Assembly: GCF_008831285.2 (NCBI RefSeq)
Contig: NC_045142.1
Location: 19,781,354 to 19,845,353 of the forward strand
Origin: Nymphaea colorata
Lineage: Eukaryota; Streptophyta; Magnoliopsida; Nymphaeales; Nymphaeaceae
Direction of reading: 5' to 3'
DNA length: 64,000 bases
In this document: in pieces, positions 34,260 through 46,700 of the stretch
How positions within the stretch are numbered: position 1 is the stretch's first letter
Layout of the letters: each line of letters opens with the position of its first letter
Notes under the pieces: model-generated
The model's input: the letters and a program-made list of their open reading frames with translations, nothing else
What the model was told of the DNA's origin: nothing
Databases searched by the model: none
Translations under genes and position numbers: made by a program

Positions 34260-35515
34260 GATTCCAGTCAGTTCTATCAGTGCGATGATTTTGGGTGTCG
34301 GTGGCAAAGAGGCTGGTGTTGTGGACCAAAATGAGTGGGAGGAGGCATTTGGATTACCAGATCTTGTAGTGTGTGAAATTGAGGGGAAGCAAATGGTCAG
34401 ACCTTTCAGATGGACTGCTATTGCAATTCTGTTAGGCGGTAGCTCAAGATTTCGTCTGGATTGGGTGGAAGTTTTTCACAATTTGTATCAGAGAAAACAA
34501 TTTCACTCCTTTCAAAATGACTCTTTTTTATCAAGGCATCCTCAAAGGAATATTTAGAGGAAGTTATGCAACAAAAAAATGGCATGTTCACGATAGGTTT
34601 TTGCCCACTAGCAAGTGGAAGTCAGAATGCCGCTTCGACTTCAAGCTGTCACGAGAACCTCTCTAGGGATTCGTCTACCGAAGTTGCCTCTTTATATGTG
34701 GAACTGCTAGGTGTTAGCTGGTGTCATTAAGGTTCTGGGTAGTTTTTTTGTAGATGCTGATGGCTTCACTTATGGGTTCGATTTGTATTCTTGATGGTAT
34801 AAAGTTTTTGAATAAATGGTGGAAGATGAACAAAAATTTGTTTTTATACCTTATGTGGGGTTTCATTACATTCCACAGGAGATCGTCTCACTCATATGAG
34901 GGAGGGAAAAGTGAATACTGAACCCTCAAATGGATGGACTCAGGTCATTATTGCTAATAGAAGGTGAAATCTAGGCCTAAGCAATGCAAGCTATCTAATA
35001 TTAAATGAAATCAATTTGTGCCTTTTGAAAAAGATGTACTTCCTGTTGAAGACCTACGATCTATGGGTCACAAGTCTCAAGGGATTATCTCATATGAAGT
35101 GGTGATGGAATCATCCTCATTGAAGGTTAACCATGGTAAAACTATTGCTGAGTCCTGCCATGAAACCAAGAAGAAAGCCACAGAAGTTGAGGAGGAATTT
35201 TTTCCTGGATTTGGCTTTTTGAACTCCACTAGGACTGTACTAATGGACTGAAAACAAAAAGATAAAACGTCTTCCTCTCCTATGAATATTAGTTTGAACA
35301 AAAAAGATCTCTCCATTCCAAAGAAGTTAACAATTTTAAGAAGAAGGGTTGTGGGACAACATTTTTTAGGGCTATAAAGCTCTGGCCCGAAAGAAGGGAA
35401 GTTGGCGCAACATGATCCTGACATGGATATCCAAGGAGCAGAGGATTTCCATAACAAAGAGAATGTTCTCCTGTAGGAAAAGAAGCCTAAGAGGAGTTGC
35501 CAATTGCCATCAAAT
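34260..35515 (+). pseudogene. LINE ORF1-like region, decayed
   Basis: Between 34,285 and 34,557 an open frame of 90 codons runs into a broken frame containing LPLYMWNC, then VLGSFFVDADGFTYGFD, near 34,690-34,780. This matches the 'LP...W...L..I...lG....D..T' pattern of plant LINE ORF1 (DUF4283/zinc-knuckle type). The rest, including the ORF at 35,018-35,251, is hydrophilic with no domain. It directly precedes the endonuclease of the same strand, in the expected order. Confidence 0.55.
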
Positions 35516-38500
35516 GAAGTTTATAGTTGGAATGTTAGAGGCCTTGCTACTCTAACAATGTAGAAAGATTTTGGCAATTGGGTGATATCTCATCAACTTG
35601 GGATCATTTTCATGTTTCGATATCATGTTGAATGCAGACAACTTCAAATCCTTTTGCAATCACTACGAGGAGTTTTTTTTTTAATCTAATATTGATATGA
35701 ATCTTAATGGCGCCATAATTGTGTAGAGTTAGAGACAGGCTGATTTTAGATGGACTAGTTGCAAATTTAATAAATTTTGGATGGATTGTTTGTTTATTCA
35801 TAAAGCTTTGAATCTCAACTTTGATACAATAGGGGTGTATCTACACCCTCACTTTAGAATTCGCAAAGACCAATTGGTTATGTTAAATACCATTATTGCC
35901 AATAAACAAATGTTAGTATTATAATGAAAGATTTTAATTCAACTTATAAGGAGTCTGAAAAATGGGCCTGCCCCTGCTAGACAAGCTTGTTTAGCATTCA
36001 GTGGATTCATTCAAGATGTTGGACTAAGAGAGATTGTGGACAGAAACAGAGCTTTCACTTGAACCAATCTCTACTCCCCGACAGCACTGGTTCAAAGCAA
36101 CTTAGATAGATTTTTGAGCAAGTTGAAAATTGTGGGCAGGTTTTGGTAGAACCAAGAAGTTCTTTAGACCACTCAGCACTTCTCTTTTACATGTAAATTA
36201 AATATCTTTGAAACCGCATGCAAGAGAAGATGAAGATTTAAATAGTTCCTTTATTGAGAGTGTCAACCTAGTTGTAAGGTCATTATTGCAAGAGCATGGA
36301 GAGTGGAGTGTAGAGGATATGCAGTGCTTAACCTTCTGGCAAAACAGAATAGACTACGACCATGCCTAAGTAATTGGAGTAAGTATAGAACCAAGAAATT
36401 TGATACCAGAATTAACGTACTTCAAAAGGTTCTTATTGAAATTTATAAGAGGCAAGATATTGACTCTCATAAGTGGTCCACTTCCGAAAATCATATTAGA
36501 TGTTTTCTTGCGGATGCTCTTTGAGATGAAGAAAAAGAAAGTAAGGGTATCATGGCTAAAAAAAGGGGCTAATAACAGCAAATGTTTTCATGCTATGTTC
36601 AAGAAAGGTAGAAAAAAGTAGACTCTTGCACATGAAGACAGATGATGGGGAGTTTTATGAGGAGGATCCAATTCTTTCAGCATGTACTTCTCATTTTTAA
36701 AGAGTTTTTACACGTGACAACTCAACAAGAATTATTATGGATCAGCTTGCTGTTGGTCACTGCCTATTTATAAAAGAAAACTTAACGTTGTTAAGTCCCA
36801 TTTCAGATGAGGAAGTGCAATAGCTGTTATGGGTGCCAACTCCAATAGCGCACCAGGTCTGAATGGGTTTCTGAAATCGTTCCTTCAAAAAAGTTGGGGC
36901 ACGTTAAGGACTAATATCACAGTTGGCACTAGAGATTTCTTTTTTTTAGAAAGGAAAGCTTGTTAAGAAACTAGGCCGAAGTCATATAATCATAATTCTT
37001 AAATTTGATTCAGCTGTGCACATTTCCAATTTCAGACATATTTTTCTTGAGAATAGTGTACTGAAATTTATTTTCAGAATCATGGTTTCAAGAATGAAGA
37101 AGGCACTAAAGTGGGTCATTTCCAGCATGCAAGGTGGGTTTTTGAAAGATAAAAACATCCACCAATGTCTTGTTCTTGTGCTTGAGATGGTATACACAAT
37201 GTCTAAAGCTAGATCAACTAGCTTATGTTGAAGATAGACCTATCAAAAGCATATGACAGGGTCAATTGGACTTTCTTACAGGCTGCCATCTTGCATTTAA
37301 GATTTCATCCTATTTGGACTTAAAAAGTAATAAAAGTAGTGAAAAATGATTTCTGTGCTCTTGTGATTAATGACCATCAAGGTGAATACTTTGGATCTTC
37401 TCATGGTCTGCAATAAGGTTTCCTTTATCTTCATTTTTATTCCTCATTGTCATGAAAATCTTTTCACATACATTGCAAGCTACAATTCAAAGAAGAATGA
37501 ATGAAGCATATTGGAAGAGGCATAGCAGGGGTTTTTTCTACAATGTATGCTGATGCCATCTTGATTTTCTTAAAAGCCTTCAAGAATGGCTTTCTTTATC
37601 TAGAATTTTTTTTTCTGTTTGAACTCCATGCTGGAATGATGATTAACCTTCAAAAATCAGCATTCTTCTTTTTCAATATGGGCCAAAGCAAGATTGCAAG
37701 TATTTGTAATCAGTTCGGTGGGAGCCTAGGACAGTTTCCCACTCGATATTTGGGTCTCCCACCCAAGCCAATGAATTTGAGAATGTTGGTACGGTTCTTA
37801 TTCTTTTAAAAATACAGAGTAAACTTAGTTTATGAAAAAGCATGCTACTTTCCTATGCAGTAGGATCTACTTGATCAAATCAGTATTAGAAGCACTTCGT
37901 ATTTACTGGATGTTGGTGCTCAAGTGCCCTCTTGGTGTCATTAAGAAAATGGAACAGATTATGTGCAGTTTTTTATAGGAAGAGTCAGATGCAGGGGTAA
38001 GCCTCATTTACTTGCTTGGAATGTCTTGGCTTTTCCTAAATAGGAAGGTGGGCTCGGCATTAGATATCTTAAAGAGGTCAATGAAGCTAGTCGGTTGTTT
38101 CTAGGATGTACATTAATTTTTCACCAGGGCATATGGGACTCATTATGCATGAAAAAATATTTGAGTAGGAAAAGTACTTGATATGTGGAAATGGTTCCAA
38201 ATATTTCTTCTCTTGGGCGGGATCTAAATCTGTTACTTGAAATGTGATGAATGGGGAGCTTGCTAAGTTCTATGGAGGATGTTTTACTCAAGCAGATTCC
38301 ATTAGATCTGCTTGGGAAGTAGAACCTTTCCTTCGAAGGTCGGGTAAGTAAATGCTAATACAGCACCACATTGAGCTAAATCTATGGCGACATGTGCAAT
38401 GCATTGGAGATTGCCTTCAACTTAGGCTCATGCAAAGTGCAGATTTTCTTTGTTCTAAAGAAAATCGTAAACCTGCAAAGCTCAGGAGCCATGTTTGGAA

Positions 38501-39600
38501 CCATGTAAAATTAAAGGAATGGTAGTTACATGGCACAGCGTGGAACGCAAAAGCGTTACCTAGAGCTAACTGGTTTGTGTTTGTTTGTAGTTATTAACGT
38601 CTACCTGCTGATGCCAAACTTCAACATGTAGGGTCTTCCATTGTTTCTGTCTTTAAGTTGTGTGGAGGGCATGTGAAGATCTATCTCACTTTCTTTTCTC
38701 ATATACTAATGCTATGAACATTTAGCAATGCATCTATTCATGGTTTGGAGTTGATAAATTCCATACCTCAGACTTTTTCTCTGTCTGGAACTGGTGGTGG
38801 AGGAAGAGGTTCTCATGTAAAGAATTCGGATGGTGTTGGCTTGCCTGCTTCAATATCACAATCTGGAAGCTATGGTCTTTCAAAAATCACGTGGTGCATA
38901 AAGAGGTGGTTAAGCTAGCTGAGATTGCTAAGAGGGAAGTCTGACACTCATGTTGTGAGGTATTCTATAAACAAGAATGAGGACAATATGTAAAACAGGC
39001 GATAAATATCTAGCTGCAAACCTTAATTTTCAGCCATTTTTGGCATTGTCAGAGTAAAGATGAGTGGGGGCTGGAAGTGGCCACATTGTGTTGCAAATGT
39101 TTATAAAGTGGCTGGTTTACTATGGTTTAATGCCTCCCCAATCAGGAAAACCAGGTTGGTGGTACAAAGGTTTCTCTTCTCAAACATGATCAGAATTATG
39201 GACTCTGTTCTTCTAGAGAGGATTCCTAAAGACTCTCATGTTACTCTAATCACAAACTGTCATGCTGTTAGTTCTCGTGTCAAGGAACTAAGAGAGTGAC
39301 TCTGGTTCATTGGTAGTCTCAATAGTGAGAAGGTATTCTGTGGTTAAAGATCACTTCTCTTTGGAGGCTATCTCCATTGGAAACTCCTTTGTCGTTCACA
39401 AAATCAAAAAAACAAAAAACAAAAGAAAAGCCAACATTAATGATACTGAAGGTCGCTGATTCATGTCAGACAAATCTTGAAAAGTGCTGACCCTGACCAT
39501 GGAAAGTTTGCTGAGTGAGCAAGAGAGTGTTGAGGCTAAGTTAGAGGCTAGTTCTTAATTGTGTTTTTTCTGTTGATTTTTTTTTCTTTATATTATTTTT
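35516..39600 (+). pseudogene. L1-type LINE ORF2 (endonuclease-RT), decayed
   Basis: The frame opens with YSWNVRGL at 35,522, the typical start of the apurinic endonuclease domain of plant L1 elements, followed by a KDFNSTYKES-like motif (~35,925) and a DRFLSK motif (~36,105). The reverse transcriptase follows: FLENSVLKFIFRIMVSRMKK and QGGFLKDKNIHQC (37,040-37,160), KIDLSKAYDRVNW with the first catalytic Asp (37,231-37,270), and YADA at 37,546-37,557 in place of (F/Y)ADD. Then come MINLQKSAFF and YLGLPPKP. Near 38,500-38,700 a zf-RVT-like tail (W.....LPRANWFVFV...RLPADAKL) is visible. Dozens of stops and frameshifts and the lost second Asp make it dead. No clear poly(A) or target duplication was found; a T-rich stretch lies at 39,565-39,600. 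Confidence 0.8.
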
Positions 39601-39613
39601 CATCATTAATGTA

Positions 39614-39704
39614 AGGAGAAGGTATACATCATAGGAAAGTGTAGCATTTCGGGCCCCCATTGATGGGAGAAGGTATACATCATAGGGTTGGGGCCCCCAT
39701 GCAT
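39614..39704. repeat. Imperfect 50-bp direct repeat, 2 units
   Basis: GAGAAGGTATACATCATAGG occurs at about 39,617 and 39,668. Each is followed by a GGGCCCCCAT word. It lies just beyond the LINE 3' end and could mark its terminus. Confidence 0.7.
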
Positions 39705-41040
39705 TTTTATGGTCTACGTTATTTTAGCAATACAGACAAAAGTGGTAAGAACAATATTTTTTTGAATATTACCGTTTTCAAGAACGAAGAGCCTCAATGG
39801 ATAGTTGAAGGAAGAAGGTTGACAAGTTAACATACTCCTTAGGAAAATAAGGTTCCTAGTGATAAATATAATTATAAATACAGATAAATATATATTAAAT
39901 AAACATATATATATATATATAATCATTTTAATCTTCTAGATGTTGGATGACTAATAGATTTAAATAATGTCATTGATAAAACCATAAACCATTAAAAAAA
40001 GTGCCTTAAATAGGCACTATTTGATACACTGTTGCTAATACAGCTGCATGCTTTAGCGACCGTTCTTTATTTTTAGTAATAAGACAAGATCTAGGAAATG
40101 ACAAATTTGAATATGTGTGTGTGAGTGGATTCAAATTTGATGGATGCTAGATATTGTCGTATAGCTCAAAATAAAACATTATTTGCTAAAATATAGACAC
40201 TGCAGGGGTATTAGCAACGGTTTATGGTTTGTGGTAGTGTGTTTTTATAATAGTTTATCATGATTTCAACAACAGTTTGTGGTGTTTTCAACCATAGACT
40301 TTTAACTTTTTAATTACCTAACAACACTGGGCATTCAACATGCTATAATTCTCCCATATAAAAGTACTAGTAATATCTTAAGTAGTTTTAATTTTTATAG
40401 GTGAAGACTTAGTAGCACCACTGTATGGCATCTAATGATATTTTAATTAGATTACTATAAACTCATGCACAAAATGACTTTTATCATATCTAAAGGGTGC
40501 AAAAGATTCCATGTTCGGTTTTAAGCTAGGCCTCTTTCAAATGCATCACCCAAAAATATTAATTAGCTGACAAGAAAGTTCTCAATGATGGGAAACCTCT
40601 CACACACACAAGATCTGTGGGAACTTCGTAGCAAACGTCCTGTATATATGCTGCCAAAACACTATGACTGACTTTAAGGGTAGGCACTGGGCCAGGCACC
40701 AGATGGACAAATGGGACCATTTGACCTACTTGCCAGATAAAAAAACACGCTGGGATAGCTTGCCTGGGTCGGGCATTGGGGGCTCGACTTGGCCCAAATA
40801 CATACCTTTATACTTCTTTTTCTCACATTCTTTGGCATGATGCCAGCAGTTGACTCCATACAAACTCTTGACATATTCCCAATGGTTTCCAAAAATTAAA
40901 AAATGAAAACTGACGAGTTTCAAATAAGGATAGATATCAGGTTGAGTACAAGATAAACATGAAGTTGATGGCCAGGCCCTGGCCCAATAACTAAACAGAA
41001 CAGGCTTGGACTGCCAATAAAGGCTTTGGGTCAGCCTAAG
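39705..41040. other. Non-coding region with GC-richer arms
   Basis: AT-rich with a short (TA)n at 39,906-39,921. From about 40,678 to 41,060 there are GGCCAGGC/GGCCCAGG-like words at both ends around an AT-rich middle, suggesting another fold-back element, but its ends could not be fixed. No gene is seen. The 158-codon minus-strand ORF at 40,726-41,202 has no domain. Confidence 0.4.
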
Positions 41041-41048
41041 CACGGCAT

Positions 41049-41725
41049 TGTCAAGCCTTGGACCTAACCCAACCCTTTGACGTCCCCAGGTTGGGTTAAA
41101 CTGCAGATGCCCTCTTTGACCAACTCCAATGATGTCAATGATCGATTCCTCAACAATGCCAAACTGCTGATGCTGGACTGTAGATGGTCCGTGTGGGCCC
41201 ACAGTTTGAGAGTGAGATCAAGATGGGAGCTACTTTGTCAATATTGTGGAAATTTCTCTCAATGAAATGAAAAATCAAGTGCAAACTTAAAGGAACCCGT
41301 AAGCACACCTGCATCTTTTAAAATGGGCGATTGGCGATGAATTGGCTAAATAATGCTTCATTGCGAATCACTTGAATAAAGACTGGCTGACTGCCTCAAG
41401 GCACATAGGGAAACTGGGCTGCAAGGCAGTTCATATCCAAGGAATTCAAGGTTTGAATCTTGTGGCCGCTGTCACATTTTAATGTGTTATTTCTCTTGTC
41501 TGCAAACCATAGCAAGAACAACATTCGAGTTGAACGATGTACAGTACGTCCACCTTGGTGGTTTTATGAAGAAGATAGTTTCTTCTAAGTAAACATAAAT
41601 AAATAAATAAATATTAGCCGATTTGTATAACACTTTGGACCATCCCAAGCCAAGCCCCTACAATTCAAATCGGCTGATTCCAACCAACTTTTACAAGAGA
41701 AAAACAGAATGTGAGAGTATGAAGA
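41049..41725. repeat. Direct duplication block E, copy 1
   Basis: Collinear with 42,735-43,500: GGACCTAACCCAACCC, AACTGCAGATGCCCT, GGTCCxxGTGGGCC, GTGAGATC, then the SINE candidate, then AAAACAGAATGTGAGAGTAT. Copy 2 has a few extra short stretches. Confidence 0.75.
41390..41612 (+). repeat. tRNA-derived SINE candidate, copy 1
   Basis: The head contains TAGGGAAACTGG (A-box-like; TAGGGCAACTGG in copy 2) and, about 40 bases on, GGTTTGAATCT (B-box-like, 9 of 11 against GGTTCGAATCC). This is the spacing of an internal polymerase III promoter. About 130 bases later it ends in an (AAAT)n-type tail at 41,593-41,610. Target duplications were not found. It could also be a degenerate tRNA pseudogene. 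Confidence 0.4.
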
Positions 41726-41837
41726 AGATAGAAAGGCAATATAAAGCTGAGGTTAAAATTGTTAAAACTTATAACGGAGTCGATTTTTTTAAGGGTGATG
41801 AATGATTTTTTTCATGAAAAAGCATTGTTCATCAACA

Positions 41838-42215
41838 GACATGTGCTAAATTCCAATCTGGTTTGCCTTGGCCTTGTTGGGACCAGTGTGTATTGACAGC
41901 CGTGTATTTAATCAATCGAACTCCAACAAGTGCTTTATAAAACAAAACTCCTTATGAAAAATTATTCAAAACAAAAAAACCCACGTATTGTCATCTATGC
42001 ATCTTTGATTGTTTGTGTCTTGCAAAAGAACCAAATCCCAAATCTAAATTTGACTAAAGATCACAAAGATGTTTTCTTTAGGCTATACATTTGGTCAAAA
42101 ATCATATATATATGTCCTCGAACTTCTCCACCCAGCTCTGGATAGAGAAATCTTCCAACCTCTCACAGTAGATCACATAGTGCATTTTATTAAGCAATGC
42201 ATTTATTTACACGCT
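41838..42215 (+). pseudogene. Copia integrase C-terminal fragment
   Basis: One frame reads CVLTAVYLINRTPTSAL, stop, NKTPYEKLFKTKKPTYCHL, then a CIFDCLCLAKEPNPKSKFD-like stretch. This corresponds to the Copia integrase segment between the catalytic Glu region and the 'F.GC.C' / 'K.kFd.r..kcvFlGY' signature. Several in-frame stops are present, and neither LTR nor other domains lie nearby. It sits in the roughly 1-kb stretch that separates the two copies of block E. Confidence 0.75.
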
Positions 42216-42734
42216 CAATGCATTCTATTGGGTGGCTGTAAAAAATGAGGACTAGCAATAGTTTACGACCTGTACATAGCAACAGTTCCTAGTGTTTTTA
42301 CCAACAATTAACAATGCATTTAAAGACTAATTTTTAATGGTTTAAAAAATTGGGGCATCCAGTACACAAAAGCACAATACATACATATACATAGACACAT
42401 ATATCCACCTACTTTTTGCTTCTGGTTTTGTATGTGATTTTACATTTGGTCTAATATCTAGATCCAAAAACCCAACAAGAACATTCAACCTTTGGTCAAT
42501 TTTCAAACATAAAAGTAGGTTCTTAAGATGTTGTTTGGCAAAGTAATACATTGTTGCTGCCCCATAAATCTGTCCTAGCAAATAAGACAGATTCATAGAA
42601 GACTTGTTACAGTGTTGCATGTACAGTAGGAGACATTAATAACAATGTGTTACTGTCGTCAGACAGCCCCTGAGGTAACCAGTCTGTTTTGGAATGAAAA
42701 AATTTAAGTTAAAAAACAGAAGGCTTGGTCGGAC

Positions 42735-43500
42735 CTAACCCAACCCTCTGACATCCCTAGGTTCGGCAGGTTGACATGACCAAAGAGGAGGGATGGATTG
42801 GAAAAACTGCAGATGCCCTTTTTGGCCAACTCCAGTGATGTCATTGATCGATTCCTCAACGACGCCATGGATTGTTGCCTGAGTCTTCAACATCGATGGG
42901 AGATGGCAAACTGTGGATGCTAGACTCTAGATGGTCCACGTGGGCCTGCAGTTTGAGAGTGAGATCGAGGCTGAGAGCTACTTTGTCAATATTTTGGAAA
43001 TTTCTTTAAGTGAAATGTGAAATCAAGTGGAAACTGAAAGAAACCCGAAAGCACTTCTGCATCTTTTAAAATGGGCGATTGATGATGAATTGGCAATATC
43101 ATGCTTCATTCAGAATCACTTGAATAAAGATTGGTTGATTGCCTCAAGGCACATAGGGCAACTGGGTGGCAAGTAGTTCATATCCAAGGAGTTCGAGGTT
43201 TGAATCTTGTGGCCGCTGTCACATTCTAGTGTGTTATTTCTCTGGATTGCAAACCATGGCAAGTGGAGTTGACGATGTACAGTATGTCCACCTAAGCCTC
43301 GAAGCAGGACAAAATCTTGAAAGCATAAGGGCATAGCCTTAGTAGTTTTATGGAAAAGACAGTTTCTTCTAAGTAAACAATAAATAAATATTGGCCGATT
43401 TGTATAACACTTTGGATCAACCCAAGCGAAGCCCCAATACAATTGAAAGCCGCTGACTCCAACCAACTTTTACACGAGAAAAACAGAATGTGAGAGTATG
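42735..43500. repeat. Direct duplication block E, copy 2
   Basis: Second copy of 41,049-41,725. It includes a stretch near 42,845-42,910 (GATTCCTCAACGACGCC, then GCCTGAGTCTTCAAC) that resembles the end of the R3-type repeat at 6,860-6,905 and 23,225-23,265. Confidence 0.75.
43125..43396 (+). repeat. tRNA-derived SINE candidate, copy 2
   Basis: Same A-box-like and B-box-like words as copy 1 (here GAGGTTTGAATCTTG), and a short AATAAATAAAT tail at about 43,380-43,390. It was duplicated as part of block E rather than by separate transposition. Confidence 0.4.
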
Positions 43501-44299
43501 AATAATTAAAGAATCATTAAGGAGGACTGATAAGTATCACAATAGGCAACTCCTATTTATCAAGAATCATGCAGGAACGTGTGGACTTGTGTGGCAATTG
43601 CCCACACAGGCACACAAAAATTACTAGTTTACATTGTCGAAGCTCTGTAGCTATTTTGCTGATTAGCATGTGGCATCCCTCGGCCACTGATTTTCTGAAG
43701 GGCCTTCTGTCAGCAGCGAATATCTTGCTTTTCCATCGACAAGTTACTGTGTTTTGCGGTGATCCATTCAAACTGTGAACCAATGAGATTGGTCCTTTTC
43801 CAAGAACAAAACTGTTGAATCAATGGCTGCTCATTGTATTTGACAAGTCCTGGATTTCTCAAAACTGGGCTCGATCCATCGATCGTCCAGTTGTTCTCTT
43901 TAGATGGCCGGACTCACCGTAAAACTTCTTCTTGATTGATGTTTAATATTTATATGTTTTCTATATGGGCAGATCCCCACCTGAACGTTTATGCATAATA
44001 CATAGGTTATATATGCGTCTTCTCAACTTTCCAAGATTGTTTTTTTTCTATAATGATACAAATACAAATTATTTAGGTTTCACGGCCAGGGAGGCTAAGC
44101 CTGTAATTCTCAAGCACCTTGTTCAAATTCAGAGATTCGAAGAAAAGGTCGGCAGTGAATTCTTAGCTTTAATCCTGCTTGGAAGGTCTAGGGATGCGTT
44201 GGGGCTGGAATCACCCAATGAAGCGTTGGAGGATACCACCACAAGTAAACAAACTGGTGACTGTGTTTCCAAGTAAAAATGTGACCCATGGATGCAATG
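43501..44299. other. Non-coding stretch
   Basis: 43,790-43,920 weakly resembles 48,400-48,560. The 103-codon ORF at 43,965-44,276 has no recognised domain and no paralogue. No gene is called. Confidence 0.45.
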
Positions 44300-44799
44300 G
44301 AAATCTGACACAAGAATTTTCTATGCATGTCCCTCTCTCATAGTCCACATCTTCCGTTAATCTTTCCACCATCCTTAAGAGCTGTTTCTGAATAAAGAAA
44401 ACAAATTAGGCTAAATCGAGAGAGAGAGAGAGAGGTGACAGTTACTCATGAAGAGACAGTGAGTGGCAAGCGTTCAGCTGAGTTCGGGTAGATTGAGTTG
44501 AATGCCCCATATGGGCACCCAACGTACATACTCAAGAATAGGGGGACATTTTAGCAATTTTTTAAAAGGTATGTCTTTTATTGTATTTTTTTTGCTTCCA
44601 CTTTTGTCTTCCTATTTTTTTTCATCGTAACCATACAAATGCAAGAAATTTTTTTACACATAACCAGGTTTGGAGTTCGGGTGGACAATGGCCAAACCGA
44701 CATATTTCTATTAATGTAACAGTCATAATGAGAAGTAGAGTGTCCGGTCCAAGGAATGGTATTATAGAAAAAATATATTTTGAAAAAAGAAGAAGATTG

Positions 44800-44832
<33 letters not shown>

Positions 44833-45660
44833 GTTATGAGAGAGTTAAAAAGTCTAAAATAGACATCATTTCAATAAAAAAATTCAGAAGTACCCCAAAC
44901 CCCTTCTTTTTTCCCTGTATATAATGAAAAGGAAACATTTTAAAAGGGTGAAAAAGAGGTTAAGAAAAAGTTAAAAAGTCTAAAATCAACATTACTTCAT
45001 TAGAAAATTGAAAATACCTAAAACCCCATCTTTTTTGGTATGATAACTGCATACTTGTGAGTCCATAAGGATGTGCACGCAACTTGATCTCACATCCCGC
45101 TGTGACTAAAATGGATGGAAGAAAAGAGAGCGGTGATTAGGAGAATCTGCAGTTTGTCTACCATCATTGTCATGATGTAGATGCTATGTCACTCTAAAAA
45201 ATCTGGAATTAGATCTCGAATTGATGGACTAGCATTTGCTCATCCATCTATTGGAACAAGTTTTCTCAGAGACCTTAAACTTAATTTCTTGCATAGGTGG
45301 GCATCTTAGATCCTTTTCGTGAAGTATGTTGAGGGGTACATATCTATATGATCCAAGATATTGCATACCTAAGGTCTGATTTGAATAGGTGAAAAGTGAA
45401 AACTGGAAGGACCGCACCTTCTTACGTATGAAGTAACATCACAAAGCACCCATCTAGACATGCTTTCTATATCAAAATTTTGTCCCTCTATATATATCAT
45501 TCTAGCAGCCAACACATTATGAAAAACTGATTTTTTCATTATATACGGCCACCTTTGAAAGTCGATCAAACAAACTGATGGTCGCTAACATCACCGCTAA
45601 GAACTGATTGCCTTCTAACCAACACTTCTGGCGCAAACCGGACTGTTGCATGCAACTGTC
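44300..45660. repeat. Duplicated block R3, copy 2
   Basis: Partner of 6,090-7,330 in the same orientation and order, with a TA/GA microsatellite at 44,800-44,832. A stretch AGGAAACATTTTAAAAGGG...AAGTCTAAAATxxACAT occurs twice inside it (about 44,840 and 44,930), so it has an extra internal duplication. Confidence 0.6.
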
Positions 45661-46140
45661 CTATGAATATTGGGCATTAGTGCACAAAACAAATGTTCAG
45701 TCCAAAGAATTAAAATATTTATGAAGGTTTGTATAACAGCAGGAACACTTTGTGAGTGTTGCGTGAATTTGCCCTAAAAATTGGGTCTGATTCAAGAATT
45801 ATTAATTATAGTGCTCCATGAATCTATCCCAATTTTTGAAAGGATTCATGACACAATCATAAAATGTTCACTTAGCCAAACGAGTCCTGCAGGCCTACCT
45901 GTTGAAGATAATGTCGCTCTGTCAAGACCAGAAGTTCTTTTTTCTTTGGAAAACTGGAGGGATTGCCGACATCATGCTTGGCCTGTCCTGAGCGGCCAAA
46001 CACTAACACAGCAGCAGATCCAAGAAACTAAACTGGGTCCTTTGATGATTCAACCTTTGCTTGATTTTTAGATAAATATCTTTGTCCTGACAACCATTGC
46101 TTTATTTGATGTTTCTCATTTGCTTTCAAGGTGAGCATAT
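45661..46140. other. Non-coding stretch
   Basis: Contains a 96-codon ORF (45,781-46,071) without a recognised domain. GAACACTTTGTGAGTGTT resembles the word near 50,600. No gene is called. Confidence 0.4.
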
Positions 46141-46700
46141 TCCCAACCTCATGGCCCCCAGGTTCCTACAAAATAACACAATTTATAAATGTCTATAGAT
46201 GACCACTCACAAAGCCCCTCAACTCGACCTGACTCTCACCAGCCCCTCAACTCGACCAGTTACGCTATGTTCATCGAAGTAACCCTGTTTCTGTTTGACT
46301 TTGTAACTTTTAGACAAGCTACGCTATGCCCCTCAAGGTAAAGTCTTTTGTGTAACCTGCGCTGAGGCTTTTAAATTCTCTTAGATGGAACATGTTAAGA
46401 ACAACATTCTGTTTTTAAAAATACAAAATATAAAAGCATCATATTCTTTTTTCAATAAAAGTAACATCGCTTCAATTAATGTCTTCTTTATAGCACAAAG
46501 TTTTAATCAAGGAATTAAACATTAAGCAAGTACTATATGTTCTGAATTTTAGCCACATTCACATGATGCCATATTCGACAGTGACCCCAAAATCAGTTCC
46601 AAACATGTGTGAGAGATTCAAAAATATGTCGCTAGATACTACAGTCACGATTACTTATTAGGGACAGAATTGTGAGTACTAGCGACTTTTATATGTATGT
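46140..46700. repeat. Deletion derivative of the 24.3-25.15 kb segment
   Basis: 46,220-46,560 follows 24,300-24,640 (CTCTCACCA, ACTCGACCAGTTA, GGTAAAGTCTTTTGTGTAAC, CTTAGATGGAAC). One 51-bp unit follows at 46,590-46,640. The next bases (GTCACGATTACTTATTAG) correspond to 25,105 onward. Relative to the tandem units it has one repeat unit instead of three and lacks about 290 bp. Confidence 0.6.

Noticed and set aside
34285-34557. 90-codon ORF considered as an independent host gene
   Set aside because: It lies in order just upstream of LINE ORF1-like and endonuclease sequence on the same strand and has no domain of its own.
40726-41202. 158-codon minus-strand ORF
   Set aside because: No domain; it overlaps a probable fold-back element and the paralogous block E copy does not preserve it.
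41390-41480. Functional tRNA gene
   Set aside because: The B box is degenerate and no acceptor stem pairs with the 3' side; a SINE head or pseudogene fits better.
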